A stretch of 35,520 nt of DNA from Cytophagales bacterium (GCA_013298505.1 JAAFHY010000028.1:1-35520); one strand, 5' to 3'. Shown: positions 24,826 through 33,507, numbered from the stretch's first letter. Notes: generated by a model not told the origin, from the sequence alone. Numbers and translations: made by a program.

Positions 24826-25530
24826 CTATTTTCTAACAATCAGCTTTCGGGTAAGAATACCGTTATTATCAAGATACAGCGTATAAAAATAAACCCCAGC
24901 CACAAGACCCTCCGCCTCTACCCTTACGCGGGTTTCTGAGGGATTGAGTTCGTAATCGCCCATGTTTTTTCCTAGTACATTGTGAATGGAGATTTTAGCT
25001 TTCACCGATTCTGTGTGCAAGCGGTAATCAATAAAGGCATGATCTTGCGCAGGGTTTGGGTAAATATCTTGCATCGTAATCTCCCTTGATTGAAAAACAT
25101 ACGATTTAGTATGTCTTTCTTCTACCACTACCTGTACGCTCTTTTCTTGTATTGCATGTAAACTACCCTTGGGGAAATACTCGAATTTGAAGGCGGCTTG
25201 CGTATTCTGAATTCCACTCTCGATGGTATAGTAAAGATCGTAGAGCGTTTCGCCTGGCTCTATTCGTTTAGAAAACTCTTCAATGGCTCCGTCTAAGCAT
25301 TTGCTACCCAAACAGAAATATCCCTTTTGGGTATCGCCTAGCTCGCCCTTCACTTTTTTAACCACATAGAACTGCGCCTTATCAGAATGGTTCTTGATTC
25401 GGATGGGGATACGTAAGACTTGATTGAAGGAAGTTTGGTAGTGATCGTGGCCATCGGCTACCTCTTGCTGAGAAAGCACAAACTTGCTCGATAGAAAGAA
25501 GAAACCAAGCAAAAGCAACTGTTTCATCAT
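24826..25530 (-). CDS. Secreted protein with T9SS type A sorting domain
   Basis: Exported protein of 234 residues: signal peptide (MMKQLLLLGFFFLSSKFVLSQ, with Met2 as an alternative start), a middle region of about 120 residues with a predicted beta-rich fold that I do not recognise, and a C-terminal type A sorting domain of about 75 residues. The latter begins with the typical DIYPNPAQDHAFIDYRL and ends AGVYFYTLYLDNNGILTRKLIVRK-like, matching the rule GVYxxxL...KxxxxK. T9SS would remove the tail and often link the product to an outer-membrane anionic glycolipid. The two cysteines in the middle (YFCLGSKCLDGA) may form a disulfide. It follows the OstA-like gene on the same strand after 92 bp. 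The function of the mature part is unknown. Confidence 0.85.
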   Translation of the reverse strand: MMKQLLLLGFFFLSSKFVLSQQEVADGHDHYQTSFNQVLRIPIRIKNHSDKAQFYVVKKVKGELGDTQKGYFCLGSKCLDGAIEEFSKRIEPGETLYDLYYTIESGIQNTQAAFKFEYFPKGSLHAIQEKSVQVVVEERHTKSYVFQSREITMQDIYPNPAQDHAFIDYRLHTESVKAKISIHNVLGKNMGDYELNPSETRVRVEAEGLVAGVYFYTLYLDNNGILTRKLIVRK

Positions 25531-25622
25531 TACAACAAGTTTGAATGTGAAAGTACTAAAAAAAGCAATGTCTTTGCTGATAGTTAGAAAAAACTTTTGC
25601 GACTGTGCAATTTACCGCCAAC

Positions 25623-27200
25623 TCAAAGCGTTTTAGTAGATTTCTTTCTAGTCACCTCTGCTTTTTGTGGTCTTTCTTTTCTGCGCCAAGCAAACCCTTT
25701 TAACATCCGGTATTCTTTCTTTAGCTCGTGGATGGGTATCAGCTGCGCATCTGGCTTTACGTAGAAACTAACGTTATTAACCCGGCCCTTCACAAAGTTG
25801 ATGCGCATATTGCTGCAAATCATTTTGTTCATCCCCATTGTAATCATCAACTTAAGGTGCAGGCTGTCGTTTTTAATCAAATCTTTTTCTTCCAATGCAT
25901 AGTACAGGCTCTCTCCGTTGCCTTGCACAATCACGTGGCTGATATTCTTATTGTCCATGTAAGCCGTCATTTTGCGCCCTTTTATCTGATTAAAATTTCT
26001 CATCGAATCTTGCGAAACCACAAATGAATTGGCGATCATGTATATCCTATTCACCTTTTTATCTTTCAACAAAACACGTATCGAGTCGGCTGTCATCTGA
26101 TTATCTTCCGACCACAAAATGGGATCTTTGAAAAAGTACAACATCGAGTCGGCAGCAACGTAGGTGAGCGAATCGGCTGAGCCTTGCATATTGTTCTTAA
26201 ACAACTTTACGTGGTTGTAGGCCAACAATCGTTTTTTCTTTGCGTCTACATGCTCAATCGAAACGAGTGTATCGGCAGAAACGAAAAGCGTATCTCCGTC
26301 ATCATCTACTTTGGCTAAGTAAGCGTTGCCATATACTTTCGATAAGCCATTCGCACGATCGTAAAAACCATCATCTCCATAAATGGTCATTTTCTCAGTT
26401 TTAGATGTCATGGCAACATGCCCTTTTGATTTATAAAATTTCTTTACATCGTCTAAGAAGTTCTGATCGCCTTTCATTCGGTAACTCGGTGTTTCAAAAT
26501 CGCCACTCTGCAGCACCGAAAGTTTCTGTATAGTATTGTACGTGCCGCTTTTGTAAAGTGCCGTCTTGCCGTCTTTGCCCGTTACCAAGGTGGTATCTCT
26601 AAAATAGATAACCCTCGTTTTGCTATTGTATTGAAGCGTATCGGCCTTCAGAGTATAATCTACATTATCACCAACAACTTCAGTTTTAAAAGAAGCCACG
26701 TTTACCGGAATGTCGTAATACCCTTTTTTGCTCACCAATGTATTAGTGGTATCAACCAGCTTGCCTCCGTTAAAGTAGCGTGCTTCGTTCTTGATCCGAT
26801 CGTAATCGAGGAAGTCGGTATATAGTTTTGCAAGCCCGAGTTTTACAAACACTACTTTTTTGCGAAGCTTAGCAATTTTTGTGTTGCCATCGTAAAGTAG
26901 CCCCGAGGCAGTAATATCTACCGAATCGCCCTCGGTGATATGCACGCGGCCGTAAGCTTCTAGTTGATTTTTCGCCCTAAAGAAGTAAGCCGAGTCGCAA
27001 TAAATGGTGGTAGTATTTTGTTCAAAAACCACATTGCCTATCAGCCTATCGTAGCGTTCGCCTGCACGCGTGCCACCATACCCATTATCTGCTTTTTTTA
27101 ATACAATTCGCTTTTGAGCAACGCCTATCGATGCGATCCCTAAAAAGAGAACAAAAAAGAAAATCAATTTTGAAGCAAAGTAATTCCTCCGTTCAGTCAT
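25623..27200 (-). CDS. OstA-like protein (LptA/LptD periplasmic domain family)
   Basis: Exported protein of 525 residues with signal peptide MTERRNYFASKLIFFFVLFL... ending SIGVAQ. The OstA-like N-terminal region spans roughly residues 30-190 (GGTRAGERYDRLIGNVVF, YCDSAYFFRAKNQLEAYGRV, GDSVDITASGLLYDGNTKIA), and the same beta-jellyroll pattern recurs: YCDSAYFF, LQYNSKTRVIYF, YGDDGFYDRANGLSKVYGN, SLTYVAADSMLYFF. Such beta-jellyroll bridges carry lipopolysaccharide or other lipids across the periplasm in Lpt systems. The C-terminus is strongly basic (WRRKERPQKAEVTRKKSTKTL). It is divergent from tilS with only about 18 bp between starts. Function in LPS transport is inferred from the fold family. 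Confidence 0.8.
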   Translation of the reverse strand: MTERRNYFASKLIFFFVLFLGIASIGVAQKRIVLKKADNGYGGTRAGERYDRLIGNVVFEQNTTTIYCDSAYFFRAKNQLEAYGRVHITEGDSVDITASGLLYDGNTKIAKLRKKVVFVKLGLAKLYTDFLDYDRIKNEARYFNGGKLVDTTNTLVSKKGYYDIPVNVASFKTEVVGDNVDYTLKADTLQYNSKTRVIYFRDTTLVTGKDGKTALYKSGTYNTIQKLSVLQSGDFETPSYRMKGDQNFLDDVKKFYKSKGHVAMTSKTEKMTIYGDDGFYDRANGLSKVYGNAYLAKVDDDGDTLFVSADTLVSIEHVDAKKKRLLAYNHVKLFKNNMQGSADSLTYVAADSMLYFFKDPILWSEDNQMTADSIRVLLKDKKVNRIYMIANSFVVSQDSMRNFNQIKGRKMTAYMDNKNISHVIVQGNGESLYYALEEKDLIKNDSLHLKLMITMGMNKMICSNMRINFVKGRVNNVSFYVKPDAQLIPIHELKKEYRMLKGFAWRRKERPQKAEVTRKKSTKTL

Positions 27201-27207
27201 CTCCGTT

Positions 27208-27215
27208 TACATTTG
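27208..27215 (+). promoter_or_regulatory. Possible -7 box at the tilS start
   Basis: TACATTTG matches TAnnTTTG and overlaps the TTG codon at 27213. If it is real, transcription would begin near the GTG at 27219, giving a leaderless mRNA, or translation would start further downstream. No TTG -33 element is found at the right distance. Confidence 0.25.
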
Positions 27216-27218
27216 TAC

Positions 27219-28544
27219 GTGCTTCAATCGTTTCAACACCATAGTAAGTCATTGTGCAAAACTACCGATAAAATTCTTTTGGCCGTAAGTGGCGGGATGG
27301 ATTCGATGGTGATGCTCCACTTGTTTCGCGAAGCAGGGTTTTCGATTGCCGTTGCGCACTGTAATTTTCAGCTTCGCGGAAATGAATCTGACGAAGACGA
27401 GAATTTCGTAGCAGCAAAATGCAAAAAGTGGTCTATCCCATTCCATAGCATCCGGTTCGATACCAACAATTATGCCACCCAACACAGGCTATCCATTCAA
27501 ATGGCAGCACGCGAACTTAGGTACGATTGGTTTAATGCGTTGATAAAACAGCATAGCTTAGATTGGATCGCTACCGCACATCATCTTACCGACTCTGTAG
27601 AAACAGTACTATTGAATCTTACAAAAGGAACAAGCTTAGATGGCTTGCTCGGCATTGCCAAAAAAAATGGCCGGGTCATTCGCCCTCTATTATTTGCCAC
27701 ACAAAGCGAACTACAAAGCTATGCCGCGACAGTTGGTATTGCTTGGCGCGAAGACGAAAGCAACCAAACAGACGACTACCAACGAAACTTCATTCGGCAC
27801 AGAGTCACTCCTACCCTAAAAGAAATCAATCCCGCTCTGACGGAAACAACCGAAAAGACCATTGAAAAATTGACTGGCAGCGCTCATATTGTCGCCCATA
27901 CTATTGCCAATTGGAAAAAGTTATTTTGCACACTAGATGGTGGAAAAATATTGCTAGCCAAAACAGGGTTCGATCACTCGTTGGGTTTGTTGTACAACAC
28001 CGCGTTGTTGTGGGAAGTAGTAAAAGAATTTGGCTTTCACTTCGATCAATGCAAGAGTATTGTTGTTGCGATAAATGGGCAACCGGGTAAATTGTTTTTC
28101 TCAACTGGCCATCAATTAGTAATTGATAGGAAACACTTGATTGTATCGAAAAAAAAATCAGATTTAGAGGATGTAGTGATTGAGATTGACCAAACCGAGG
28201 CAACGATGGGCAATAATATCCTTAGCCTTGCTTCATCTGCTCATTTTGTTCAATTCGATCAAAGCCCACGCATCGCATTGCTAGACAAAGACCTTCTTAA
28301 ATTTCCACTTACGTGGAGGAGATGGAAAGCAGGAGATTCATTTTTCCCGTTGGGTATGACGAACCGCAAAAAAGTAAGCGATTTTTTGATTGACCAGAAA
28401 GTGAGCATGGCCGACAAAAATTCGGTAACCGTTTTAGAATCGGCTGGTGAAATAGTGTGGGTAGCTGCGCACCGAATCGACAACCGCTACAAAGTGACCG
28501 AGCAAACTAAATCCATACTTATCGTAGAAATTGGTGGTGAATGA
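27219..28544 (+). CDS. tilS: tRNA(Ile)-lysidine synthetase
   Basis: Adds lysine to C34 of the CAU-anticodon isoleucine tRNA using ATP, changing its codon from AUG to AUA. The PP-loop is LLAVSGGMDSMVMLHLF near residues 22-38; other blocks are AHCNFQLRGNESDEDENFV, ATAHHLTDSVETVLLNL, RPLLFATQSELQSYA and DESNQTDDYQRNFIRHRVTP. The C-terminal domain WRRWKAGDSFFPLGM...KKVSDFLID closes the 441-residue protein. There is no in-frame ATG upstream of the PP-loop, so the start must be GTG (27219, chosen because it aligns best with the family), TTG (27213) or a later TTG at 27252. The gene is divergent from the OstA-like gene with almost no intergenic space. Confidence 0.93.
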   Translation: MLQSFQHHSKSLCKTTDKILLAVSGGMDSMVMLHLFREAGFSIAVAHCNFQLRGNESDEDENFVAAKCKKWSIPFHSIRFDTNNYATQHRLSIQMAARELRYDWFNALIKQHSLDWIATAHHLTDSVETVLLNLTKGTSLDGLLGIAKKNGRVIRPLLFATQSELQSYAATVGIAWREDESNQTDDYQRNFIRHRVTPTLKEINPALTETTEKTIEKLTGSAHIVAHTIANWKKLFCTLDGGKILLAKTGFDHSLGLLYNTALLWEVVKEFGFHFDQCKSIVVAINGQPGKLFFSTGHQLVIDRKHLIVSKKKSDLEDVVIEIDQTEATMGNNILSLASSAHFVQFDQSPRIALLDKDLLKFPLTWRRWKAGDSFFPLGMTNRKKVSDFLIDQKVSMADKNSVTVLESAGEIVWVAAHRIDNRYKVTEQTKSILIVEIGGE

Positions 28545-28552
28545 AGATTCAA

Positions 28553-28637
28553 TGTCGTTTCCTTAAGCTCCACCAAGATCCTCTCCTTTGGAGAGGAATC
28601 AGGTGAGGTTATCAAAAAAGGACTTAAGGAAACGACA
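28553..28637. repeat. Dispersed GGAGAGG hairpin element, copy C, inside a larger palindrome
   Basis: The inner hairpin is TCCTCTCC (28579-28586) with GGAGAGGA (28590-28597) around TTT, followed by AGGTGAGG as in the other copies. It is enclosed by a second perfect 15-bp inverted repeat: 28553-28567 (TGTCGTTTCCTTAAG) with 28623-28637. The element lies between the tilS stop and the mdh promoter region and may end tilS transcription. Confidence 0.65.
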
Positions 28638-28692
28638 ATGAATGACGATCTGTAATTTTTGCAAATCCTTTTCTTTTTGAACGTTCGATTGA

Positions 28693-28700
28693 TAACTTCG
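28693..28700 (+). promoter_or_regulatory. Possible -7 box of mdh
   Basis: TAACTTCG differs from TAnnTTTG by one base and lies 36 bases before the mdh ATG. A TTG occurs 13 bases upstream, which is closer than the usual 17-20, so the match is weak. Confidence 0.3.
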
Positions 28701-28735
28701 CGACCTGATTTTAAACGCATTAAATACCCCATAAT

Positions 28736-29668
28736 ATGAAGATTACCGTAGTAGGAGCCGGAAATGTAGGCGCGACTTGTGCCGATGTGTTGGCATACAA
28801 AGAAATTGCCAACGAAATTGTGCTAGTCGACATTCGCGAAGGCTTTGCCGAAGGAAAAGCATTGGATATTTGGCAGAAAGCCCCTATCGATTTATACGAT
28901 AGCCGCACCATCGGCTCTACCAACGACTACACTAAAACCGCAGGTTCAGAGGTAGTAGTCATTACTTCGGGACTTCCGCGCAAGCCCGGCATGACGCGCG
29001 ATGACTTGATCGGGACCAACGCAGGCATTGTAAAATCGGTGACGGAAAATGTGGTGAAGCACTCACCCAATGCCATTATTATAGTGGTTTCAAATCCACT
29101 AGATGTAATGACGTACCAAGCGCATATTACTTCCAAACTACCTCGCACCCGCGTGATGGGCATGGCAGGGATTTTGGACACGGCACGTTACAGAGCATTT
29201 TTGGCCGAAGCATTGAATGTATCTCCGAAAGACATCCAAGCAATGTTGTTAGGCGGCCATGGCGATACCATGGTGCCGCTGCCTCGTTACACAACCGTAG
29301 GCGGTATTCCTGTAACCGAATTGATTGCGAAAGATAAATTGAACGCCATTATCGAGCGCACCAAAGTGGGCGGTGGAGAGCTAGTAAAACTCATGGGTAC
29401 TTCTGCTTGGTATGCGCCCGGTTCGGCCGCTGCACAAATGGTAGAGGCAATTGTAAAAGACCAACGAAGGGTATTGCCCGTATGTATGCAATTGGATGGC
29501 GAATACGGAATCAAGAATTGCTATTTGGGCGTGCCCGTTATCTTAGGAAAGAACGGTATTGAAAAAGTAATTGAGTTGGACTTGAACAGCGAAGAAAAAG
29601 CATTGCTGGAAACCAGTCGCCAACACGTACAAGAAGTGATGGAGGTATTGGAGAAGTTGGGGAAGTAG
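28736..29668 (+). CDS. mdh: Malate dehydrogenase (LDH-like type)
   Basis: NAD-dependent malate dehydrogenase of the tricarboxylic acid cycle, interconverting malate and oxaloacetate. The 310 residues show the Rossmann glycine motif GAGNVGATCADVLA at residues 7-20, adenine-ribose Asp at the end of strand two (EIVLVDIREG), and the active-site loop TSGLPRKPGMTRDDLI. The substrate-binding arginines in this loop fit malate rather than lactate. VSNPLDVMTYQA, the catalytic-His block LLGGHGDTMVPLPRYTTVGG and GAAAQMVEAIVKD-like helix complete it. An intrinsic terminator follows its stop directly, so it appears to be monocistronic. Confidence 0.96.
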   Translation: MKITVVGAGNVGATCADVLAYKEIANEIVLVDIREGFAEGKALDIWQKAPIDLYDSRTIGSTNDYTKTAGSEVVVITSGLPRKPGMTRDDLIGTNAGIVKSVTENVVKHSPNAIIIVVSNPLDVMTYQAHITSKLPRTRVMGMAGILDTARYRAFLAEALNVSPKDIQAMLLGGHGDTMVPLPRYTTVGGIPVTELIAKDKLNAIIERTKVGGGELVKLMGTSAWYAPGSAAAQMVEAIVKDQRRVLPVCMQLDGEYGIKNCYLGVPVILGKNGIEKVIELDLNSEEKALLETSRQHVQEVMEVLEKLGK

Positions 29669-29691
29669 GCGTTCTCTAGTTAATTGATCAA

Positions 29692-29733
29692 GAAGGCACA
29701 AAGACACTTAGTTTTTGTGCCTTCGTCTTTTTT
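29692..29733 (+). terminator. Intrinsic terminator of mdh
   Basis: GAAGGCACAAA (29692-29702) pairs exactly with TTTGTGCCTTC (29714-29724), an 11-bp stem around an 11-base loop, and is followed by GTC and six T residues (29728-29733). This is a textbook rho-independent terminator starting 24 bases after the mdh stop. Confidence 0.8.
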
Positions 29734-29801
29734 ATCAATAAAATATCGTAGGCAAGAAGAACTAATGAGGAGCAATCTACATCTCAAAAGAAAAAATCAA
29801 G

Positions 29802-30794
29802 ATGCTTAAAGTAGCGATAGCTCTACTCGTCACCATTCAACTTGGGTATTCTCAAATCACGCTTAACGGAAAAGTTGTCAATCAAACCGATAAAAAACCA
29901 ATTGCATATACCAACATCGGAATTGTAAACACTGGTATCGGCACTATTTCCAATGAAGATGGTTCGTTTGCACTGCAAGTGCCCAATCTCAACTTAAAAG
30001 ATACGCTGCATTTTTCTGGAATTGGGTTTAATAAAAAAAGTATTCCGGTTCAATCTTTTCTCACAAAAGATGTAATCATTTATTTGAAGGAACAAGTAAT
30101 TCAATTAAAAGAAGTCACCATCACATCAAAAAAGGAAAAGAATAAAACGTTTGAATTGGGGAATAAAAAGTCGAGAGGGGGAACTCTTGAAACCGATACG
30201 ATTTATGCCGGTTCGGCAACGGCTCTATTGATTGAAAATAAAAGTCCTGTTCAAAAAGGACTTTCATTTCCTGTTTATCTACAAAGTGCCAGCATTCGGA
30301 TTTTCAGAAACAACTTACCATCCTTCAAAATGCGTGTTCGCCTCTATTCAGTCGATAGCACCACACAATCGCCTGGCGAAGACCTTCTTAGCAAAAGTGT
30401 AGTGATTGAATCTAATATGCGAAATGGTTGGTTGACTTTTGACCTCTCTGAATTCCAGTATTTAATCAACAAACCTTTCTTTATTGCCTTTGAGAGAATT
30501 CTTACAAAAACCGATAGGGATCAGATTGCAAAAGGCTATCAAGATTTTATTAAAAAGCACCCCAAAAGGTTACACATTGACACGGTAATGTTTGAAGGTA
30601 AAAAGCAAGTACGCCAGCGACTTGGATATAGCGGCATTGACTTACCTGGAACATTTATCGGAATAGCAACGAGCGAATCAGCCAGAAAATTACATAGTTG
30701 CTTCGTTAGAAAGACAAGTTTTGATAAGTGGGAAAAAGTACGAGGAATTTTAGCCGCTACGGTAATGGTGAGTAATCAATCTCCAGAAAAGTAA
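29802..30794 (+). CDS. Secreted protein with N-terminal carboxypeptidase-regulatory-like domain
   Basis: Exported protein of 330 residues. After signal peptide MLKVAIALLVTIQLGYSQ comes a carboxypeptidase-regulatory-like beta-sandwich at residues 19-105 (LNGKVVNQTDKKPIAYTNIG, GTISNEDGSFALQVP, LHFSGIGFNKKSIPV). Such domains lead many Bacteroidota TonB-dependent transporters, but here no plug or barrel follows. The remaining 220 residues (ETDTIYAGSATALLIENKSP, SFPVYLQSASIRIFRN, MRVRLYSVDSTTQSPGEDLL, GWLTFDLSEFQYLINKPFF) form another beta-rich region typical of Bacteroidota proteins of unknown function with this lead domain. No T9SS tail is seen, so it may stay in the periplasm. It is convergent with the methyltransferase gene, with 10 bp between stops. 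Confidence 0.75.
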   Translation: MLKVAIALLVTIQLGYSQITLNGKVVNQTDKKPIAYTNIGIVNTGIGTISNEDGSFALQVPNLNLKDTLHFSGIGFNKKSIPVQSFLTKDVIIYLKEQVIQLKEVTITSKKEKNKTFELGNKKSRGGTLETDTIYAGSATALLIENKSPVQKGLSFPVYLQSASIRIFRNNLPSFKMRVRLYSVDSTTQSPGEDLLSKSVVIESNMRNGWLTFDLSEFQYLINKPFFIAFERILTKTDRDQIAKGYQDFIKKHPKRLHIDTVMFEGKKQVRQRLGYSGIDLPGTFIGIATSESARKLHSCFVRKTSFDKWEKVRGILAATVMVSNQSPEK

Positions 30795-30804
30795 AAACCA
30801 GGTA

Positions 30805-31578
30805 CTACTTCGTCTTTCTGCCTACATACAATACTTCCTTGCGCTCAATTCCAAAATAAGTTGCATTCTCTTCGGTGAAGTCTAAAGCAAATAAATTTGA
30901 ATCTGATTGAAGACCTGACGATGCAATCCGCTTTGAATAATCTTTTCCAAACATTCTCACATGATCATCTTGGCCAAAAATCTTTTCGCGCTCACGCGGA
31001 TCGGTGATGGAATTATCCTCGAAGGTTACATCTGGCACGGGCGCAAAGAAAGGCACTTGTAAAATCGCCCAGCCATTCGGTTTGAGTACACGCTTAATTT
31101 CACTCATGGCTTTGATGTCGTCCTGCACGTGTTCGAGCACGTGATTGCACAGCACTACATCAAAATGATTTTCTCCGAAAGGAATTTGATGGATGTCCAT
31201 TTTAACTTTGGCCAACGGAGATTCGATGTCGGCTGTGATATAGCCCTCGCCATGTTGCGCTTCAAAAGGTTTCATAAAACAATGTTCGGGCGCAATGTGA
31301 AGCACGCTAAGTTTTGCAGAAAAGAAATTGGTCTTCTCTTTCAGGTATAGCCATATCAATCGGTGTCGCTCTAGGCTAAGGCAACTGGGGCAAAGCGCAT
31401 TGGGGCGTGGGTTGATTCTGCCATACGGCAAAAATTGTCGGTAGTGATTGGTGCAGATCGGGCACTCTACTTTGTTGCCTCTGTAAAAAATACCTAATGC
31501 CTTTAGGCCTACGCCACTAAAAAGTTGCAGGTATTTGCGTGGCACAAATCGGATAAGCAGAGAAATTAATTTTTTCAT
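30805..31578 (-). CDS. Class I SAM-dependent methyltransferase with N-terminal zinc finger
   Basis: S-adenosylmethionine-dependent methyltransferase of 257 residues. Residues 1-33 are a basic, hydrophobic leader; next comes a probable zinc ribbon with CPIC (residues 39-42) and CPSC (about 63-66) spaced 20 apart. The Methyltransf_11-type domain follows: LSVLHIAPEHCFMKPF (motif I is degenerate, with no GxGxG), DIESPLAKVKMDIHQIPFGE, FDVVLCNHVLEHVQDD and EIKRVLKPNGWAILQVP. Enzymes with this layout are found near surface-glycan genes, which suggests sugar or lipid substrates. It lies 31 bp after bioA on the same strand, but a TAnnTTTG box within that gap suggests its own promoter. I do not think it is BioC. 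Confidence 0.75.
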   Translation of the reverse strand: MKKLISLLIRFVPRKYLQLFSGVGLKALGIFYRGNKVECPICTNHYRQFLPYGRINPRPNALCPSCLSLERHRLIWLYLKEKTNFFSAKLSVLHIAPEHCFMKPFEAQHGEGYITADIESPLAKVKMDIHQIPFGENHFDVVLCNHVLEHVQDDIKAMSEIKRVLKPNGWAILQVPFFAPVPDVTFEDNSITDPREREKIFGQDDHVRMFGKDYSKRIASSGLQSDSNLFALDFTEENATYFGIERKEVLYVGRKTK

Positions 31579-31583
31579 TGGCG

Positions 31584-31591
31584 CAAAGATA
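31584..31591 (-). promoter_or_regulatory. Candidate -7 box of the methyltransferase gene
   Basis: Minus strand TATCTTTG is an exact TAnnTTTG match, ending 5 bases before the ATG at 31578. The mRNA would be leaderless or nearly so. No TTG -33 element is present at 17-20 bases, where the sequence is already bioA 3' end. It would separate this gene from the biotin operon. Confidence 0.4.
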
Positions 31592-31609
31592 CACTCTTGT
31601 TTTTGTCTG

Positions 31610-32893
31610 CTAGCGAAATTTGAGTGTAGCTAAAAAATCTTCTATAACCACATACACGGCTTCTAATTCTTGCTGCGTTATGCAGTAAGGTGGCATGATG
31701 TACACCACGTTTCCAAGCGGCCGCAACAAAACACCTTTTGAAATAAAATAGGTATACATTTCTTTGCTGATCGAGTTAAAGTAAGAAGTGTCTTCTTGTG
31801 TATCAATATCGAAAGCAAGCACCGTGCCTTGCTGACGGATATTTTTCACCGATTTATGGTTTCTGATTCGCAGAGCAAACGTTGCGTGCGATGCCGCTAT
31901 CAATTGAATTTGATGTTGGCAATTGTCTTTAATCAATAAATCTAAACTTGCATTTGCTGCTGCGCATGCCAACGGATTTGCCGTATACGAATGTCCATGA
32001 AAAAAGGCTTTTTGTTTTTCGTCTGAATAAAAAGCCTGAAAAATAGTTTCTGTACAAACTGTAACCCCCAACGGCATAAAGCCGCCTGTAATTCCCTTCG
32101 ACAAGCAAATGATATCGGGTTTTTCTTCTAAGTAGTCAATCGCGAAAATCTTTCCCGTTCTGCCAAACCCAGTCATTACCTCATCGGCAATACAGAGTAT
32201 GCTATTTTCTTTTGCTACCGCAATCAGCTTATTCAAATGAGCTGGCTTGTACATCAACATTCCGGCCGCGCCTTGAATCAATGGCTCGAAAATAAAAGCA
32301 GCTACGTTTTGCTCTTTGCCCACATCTCTTAGTTGGGCTACCACTTGATCTAAGTTCTCATCCGTTGGCAGGGGGATGTGAACGACCTCAAATAAATGTT
32401 TTTGGAAAGGTTTGTTAAAAGTGCTTTTGCCGCTCACGCTCATCGCACCAAACGTATCGCCATGGTAAGCGTTTTCAAACGCGATAAGGATGGTTTTTTC
32501 TGTTACGCCTTGATTGTACCAATATTGCAAGGCCATCTTTACGGCTACCTCTACGCAAGTAGAACCATTATCCGAAAAAAATACTTTAGAGAATGGACTG
32601 CCCAATAAGTTAACGAGCCGCTCAGCTAGGTTAATAGCAGGCGAGTGCGTAAACCCTGCAAATATTACCTGCTCTAGCTTCGTAGCCTGCTCGGCTATTG
32701 CCGATGCGATGTAAGCGTTGGCATGACCGTGGATATTTACCCACCAAGATGAGATTGCATCGATATACGACTTTCCATCACTGCCGAAGAGCATTGCACC
32801 CCTGCCACTTTCTATATGAATGGGCGCATCCGCCACTTTCATTTGGGTAAATGGATGCCAGATAAATTTTTTGTCGCGGTCGAATAAATTCAT
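31610..32893 (-). CDS. bioA: Adenosylmethionine-8-amino-7-oxononanoate aminotransferase
   Basis: PLP enzyme that makes 7,8-diaminopelargonate from 8-amino-7-oxononanoate, using S-adenosylmethionine as amino donor (third of the four late biotin steps). It has 427 residues. Features: IWHPFTQMKVADAPI at the N-terminus, SSWWVNIHGHANAYI at about residues 48-62 (Trp pair of BioA), PLP-phosphate loop DNGSTCVEVAVKMAL, DEVMTGFGRTGKIFA (Asp that binds the pyridine nitrogen), and the Schiff-base Lys in ICLSKGITGGFMPLGVTV. HGHSYTANPLACAAANASL completes the family set. It starts 2 bp after bioD, so the genes are transcriptionally coupled. It is the last biotin gene of the run. Confidence 0.96.
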   Translation of the reverse strand: MNLFDRDKKFIWHPFTQMKVADAPIHIESGRGAMLFGSDGKSYIDAISSWWVNIHGHANAYIASAIAEQATKLEQVIFAGFTHSPAINLAERLVNLLGSPFSKVFFSDNGSTCVEVAVKMALQYWYNQGVTEKTILIAFENAYHGDTFGAMSVSGKSTFNKPFQKHLFEVVHIPLPTDENLDQVVAQLRDVGKEQNVAAFIFEPLIQGAAGMLMYKPAHLNKLIAVAKENSILCIADEVMTGFGRTGKIFAIDYLEEKPDIICLSKGITGGFMPLGVTVCTETIFQAFYSDEKQKAFFHGHSYTANPLACAAANASLDLLIKDNCQHQIQLIAASHATFALRIRNHKSVKNIRQQGTVLAFDIDTQEDTSYFNSISKEMYTYFISKGVLLRPLGNVVYIMPPYCITQQELEAVYVVIEDFLATLKFR

Positions 32894-32895
32894 TT

Positions 32896-33507
32896 TTAAA
32901 AATTTATCGTAATGGTTTTGGCGAAATCGGTGATCGCATTTTTATCCAATGACTTAAAGGCTGGAATTGAAAACAACAACGGCAGATTCGTGTGTTCCAG
33001 AATAAAGTTTTCGCTTGCTTCATTCTTTTCTCCATTAAACACAATACCTACTATTTGTGCGTTAATGCTTTTCAAGGCTAAGCAACTCATCAGCGTGTGG
33101 TTGATGCTTCCTAAATAATTATTTGAAACCAACACTACAGGCAAGCCGAGCTGTTGAATCAAATCTAGGTTAAGGAAATTTTTGGCCAACGGACTCATAA
33201 TACCACCCGCTGTTTCAACCACAATATTTTTAGTAAGCGATGGAAGTACGATTCGTTCTCTCTTTATTTCTAAGCCTTCTACTTGTGCCGCATAATGCGG
33301 AGAGGCTGCTACTTTTAGTTTATATATTTCTGGATGCACAAAGCAATTCTTATTAGCCACGTGCCGTTGCACAAACAAACTGTCGGTGTTTTCTAAATCG
33401 CCCGCCTGTACTGGTTTTAGGTAATCGTAGCCAGTGGCCTCGCAAATAATAGCCGAGCAAACTGTTTTGCCAATACCCGTATGAATGCCCGCAACTACTA
33501 CGCTCAT
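32896..33507 (-). CDS. bioD: Dethiobiotin synthetase
   Basis: Closes the ureido ring: 7,8-diaminopelargonate plus CO2 plus ATP gives dethiobiotin. The 203 residues are a little short for the family (about 215-230). The P-loop is GIHTGIGKTVCSA at residues 7-19, with His in place of the more common Asp in GTDTGVGKT. Other blocks are YLKPVQAGDLENTDS (substrate Lys), VASPHYAAQVEG, VVETAGGIMSPL (Glu-Thr-Ala-Gly-Gly) and VLVSNNYLGSINHTLMS, in which Asn-Tyr-Leu-Gly-Ser binds nucleotide. Its start overlaps the bioF stop region by 4 bases (33504-33507). Confidence 0.94.
   Translation of the reverse strand: MSVVVAGIHTGIGKTVCSAIICEATGYDYLKPVQAGDLENTDSLFVQRHVANKNCFVHPEIYKLKVAASPHYAAQVEGLEIKRERIVLPSLTKNIVVETAGGIMSPLAKNFLNLDLIQQLGLPVVLVSNNYLGSINHTLMSCLALKSINAQIVGIVFNGEKNEASENFILEHTNLPLLFSIPAFKSLDKNAITDFAKTITINF

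Noticed and set aside
30805-31578. Methyltransferase as BioC
   Set aside because: It has a zinc ribbon, lacks the glycine motif of BioC and has its own candidate promoter.
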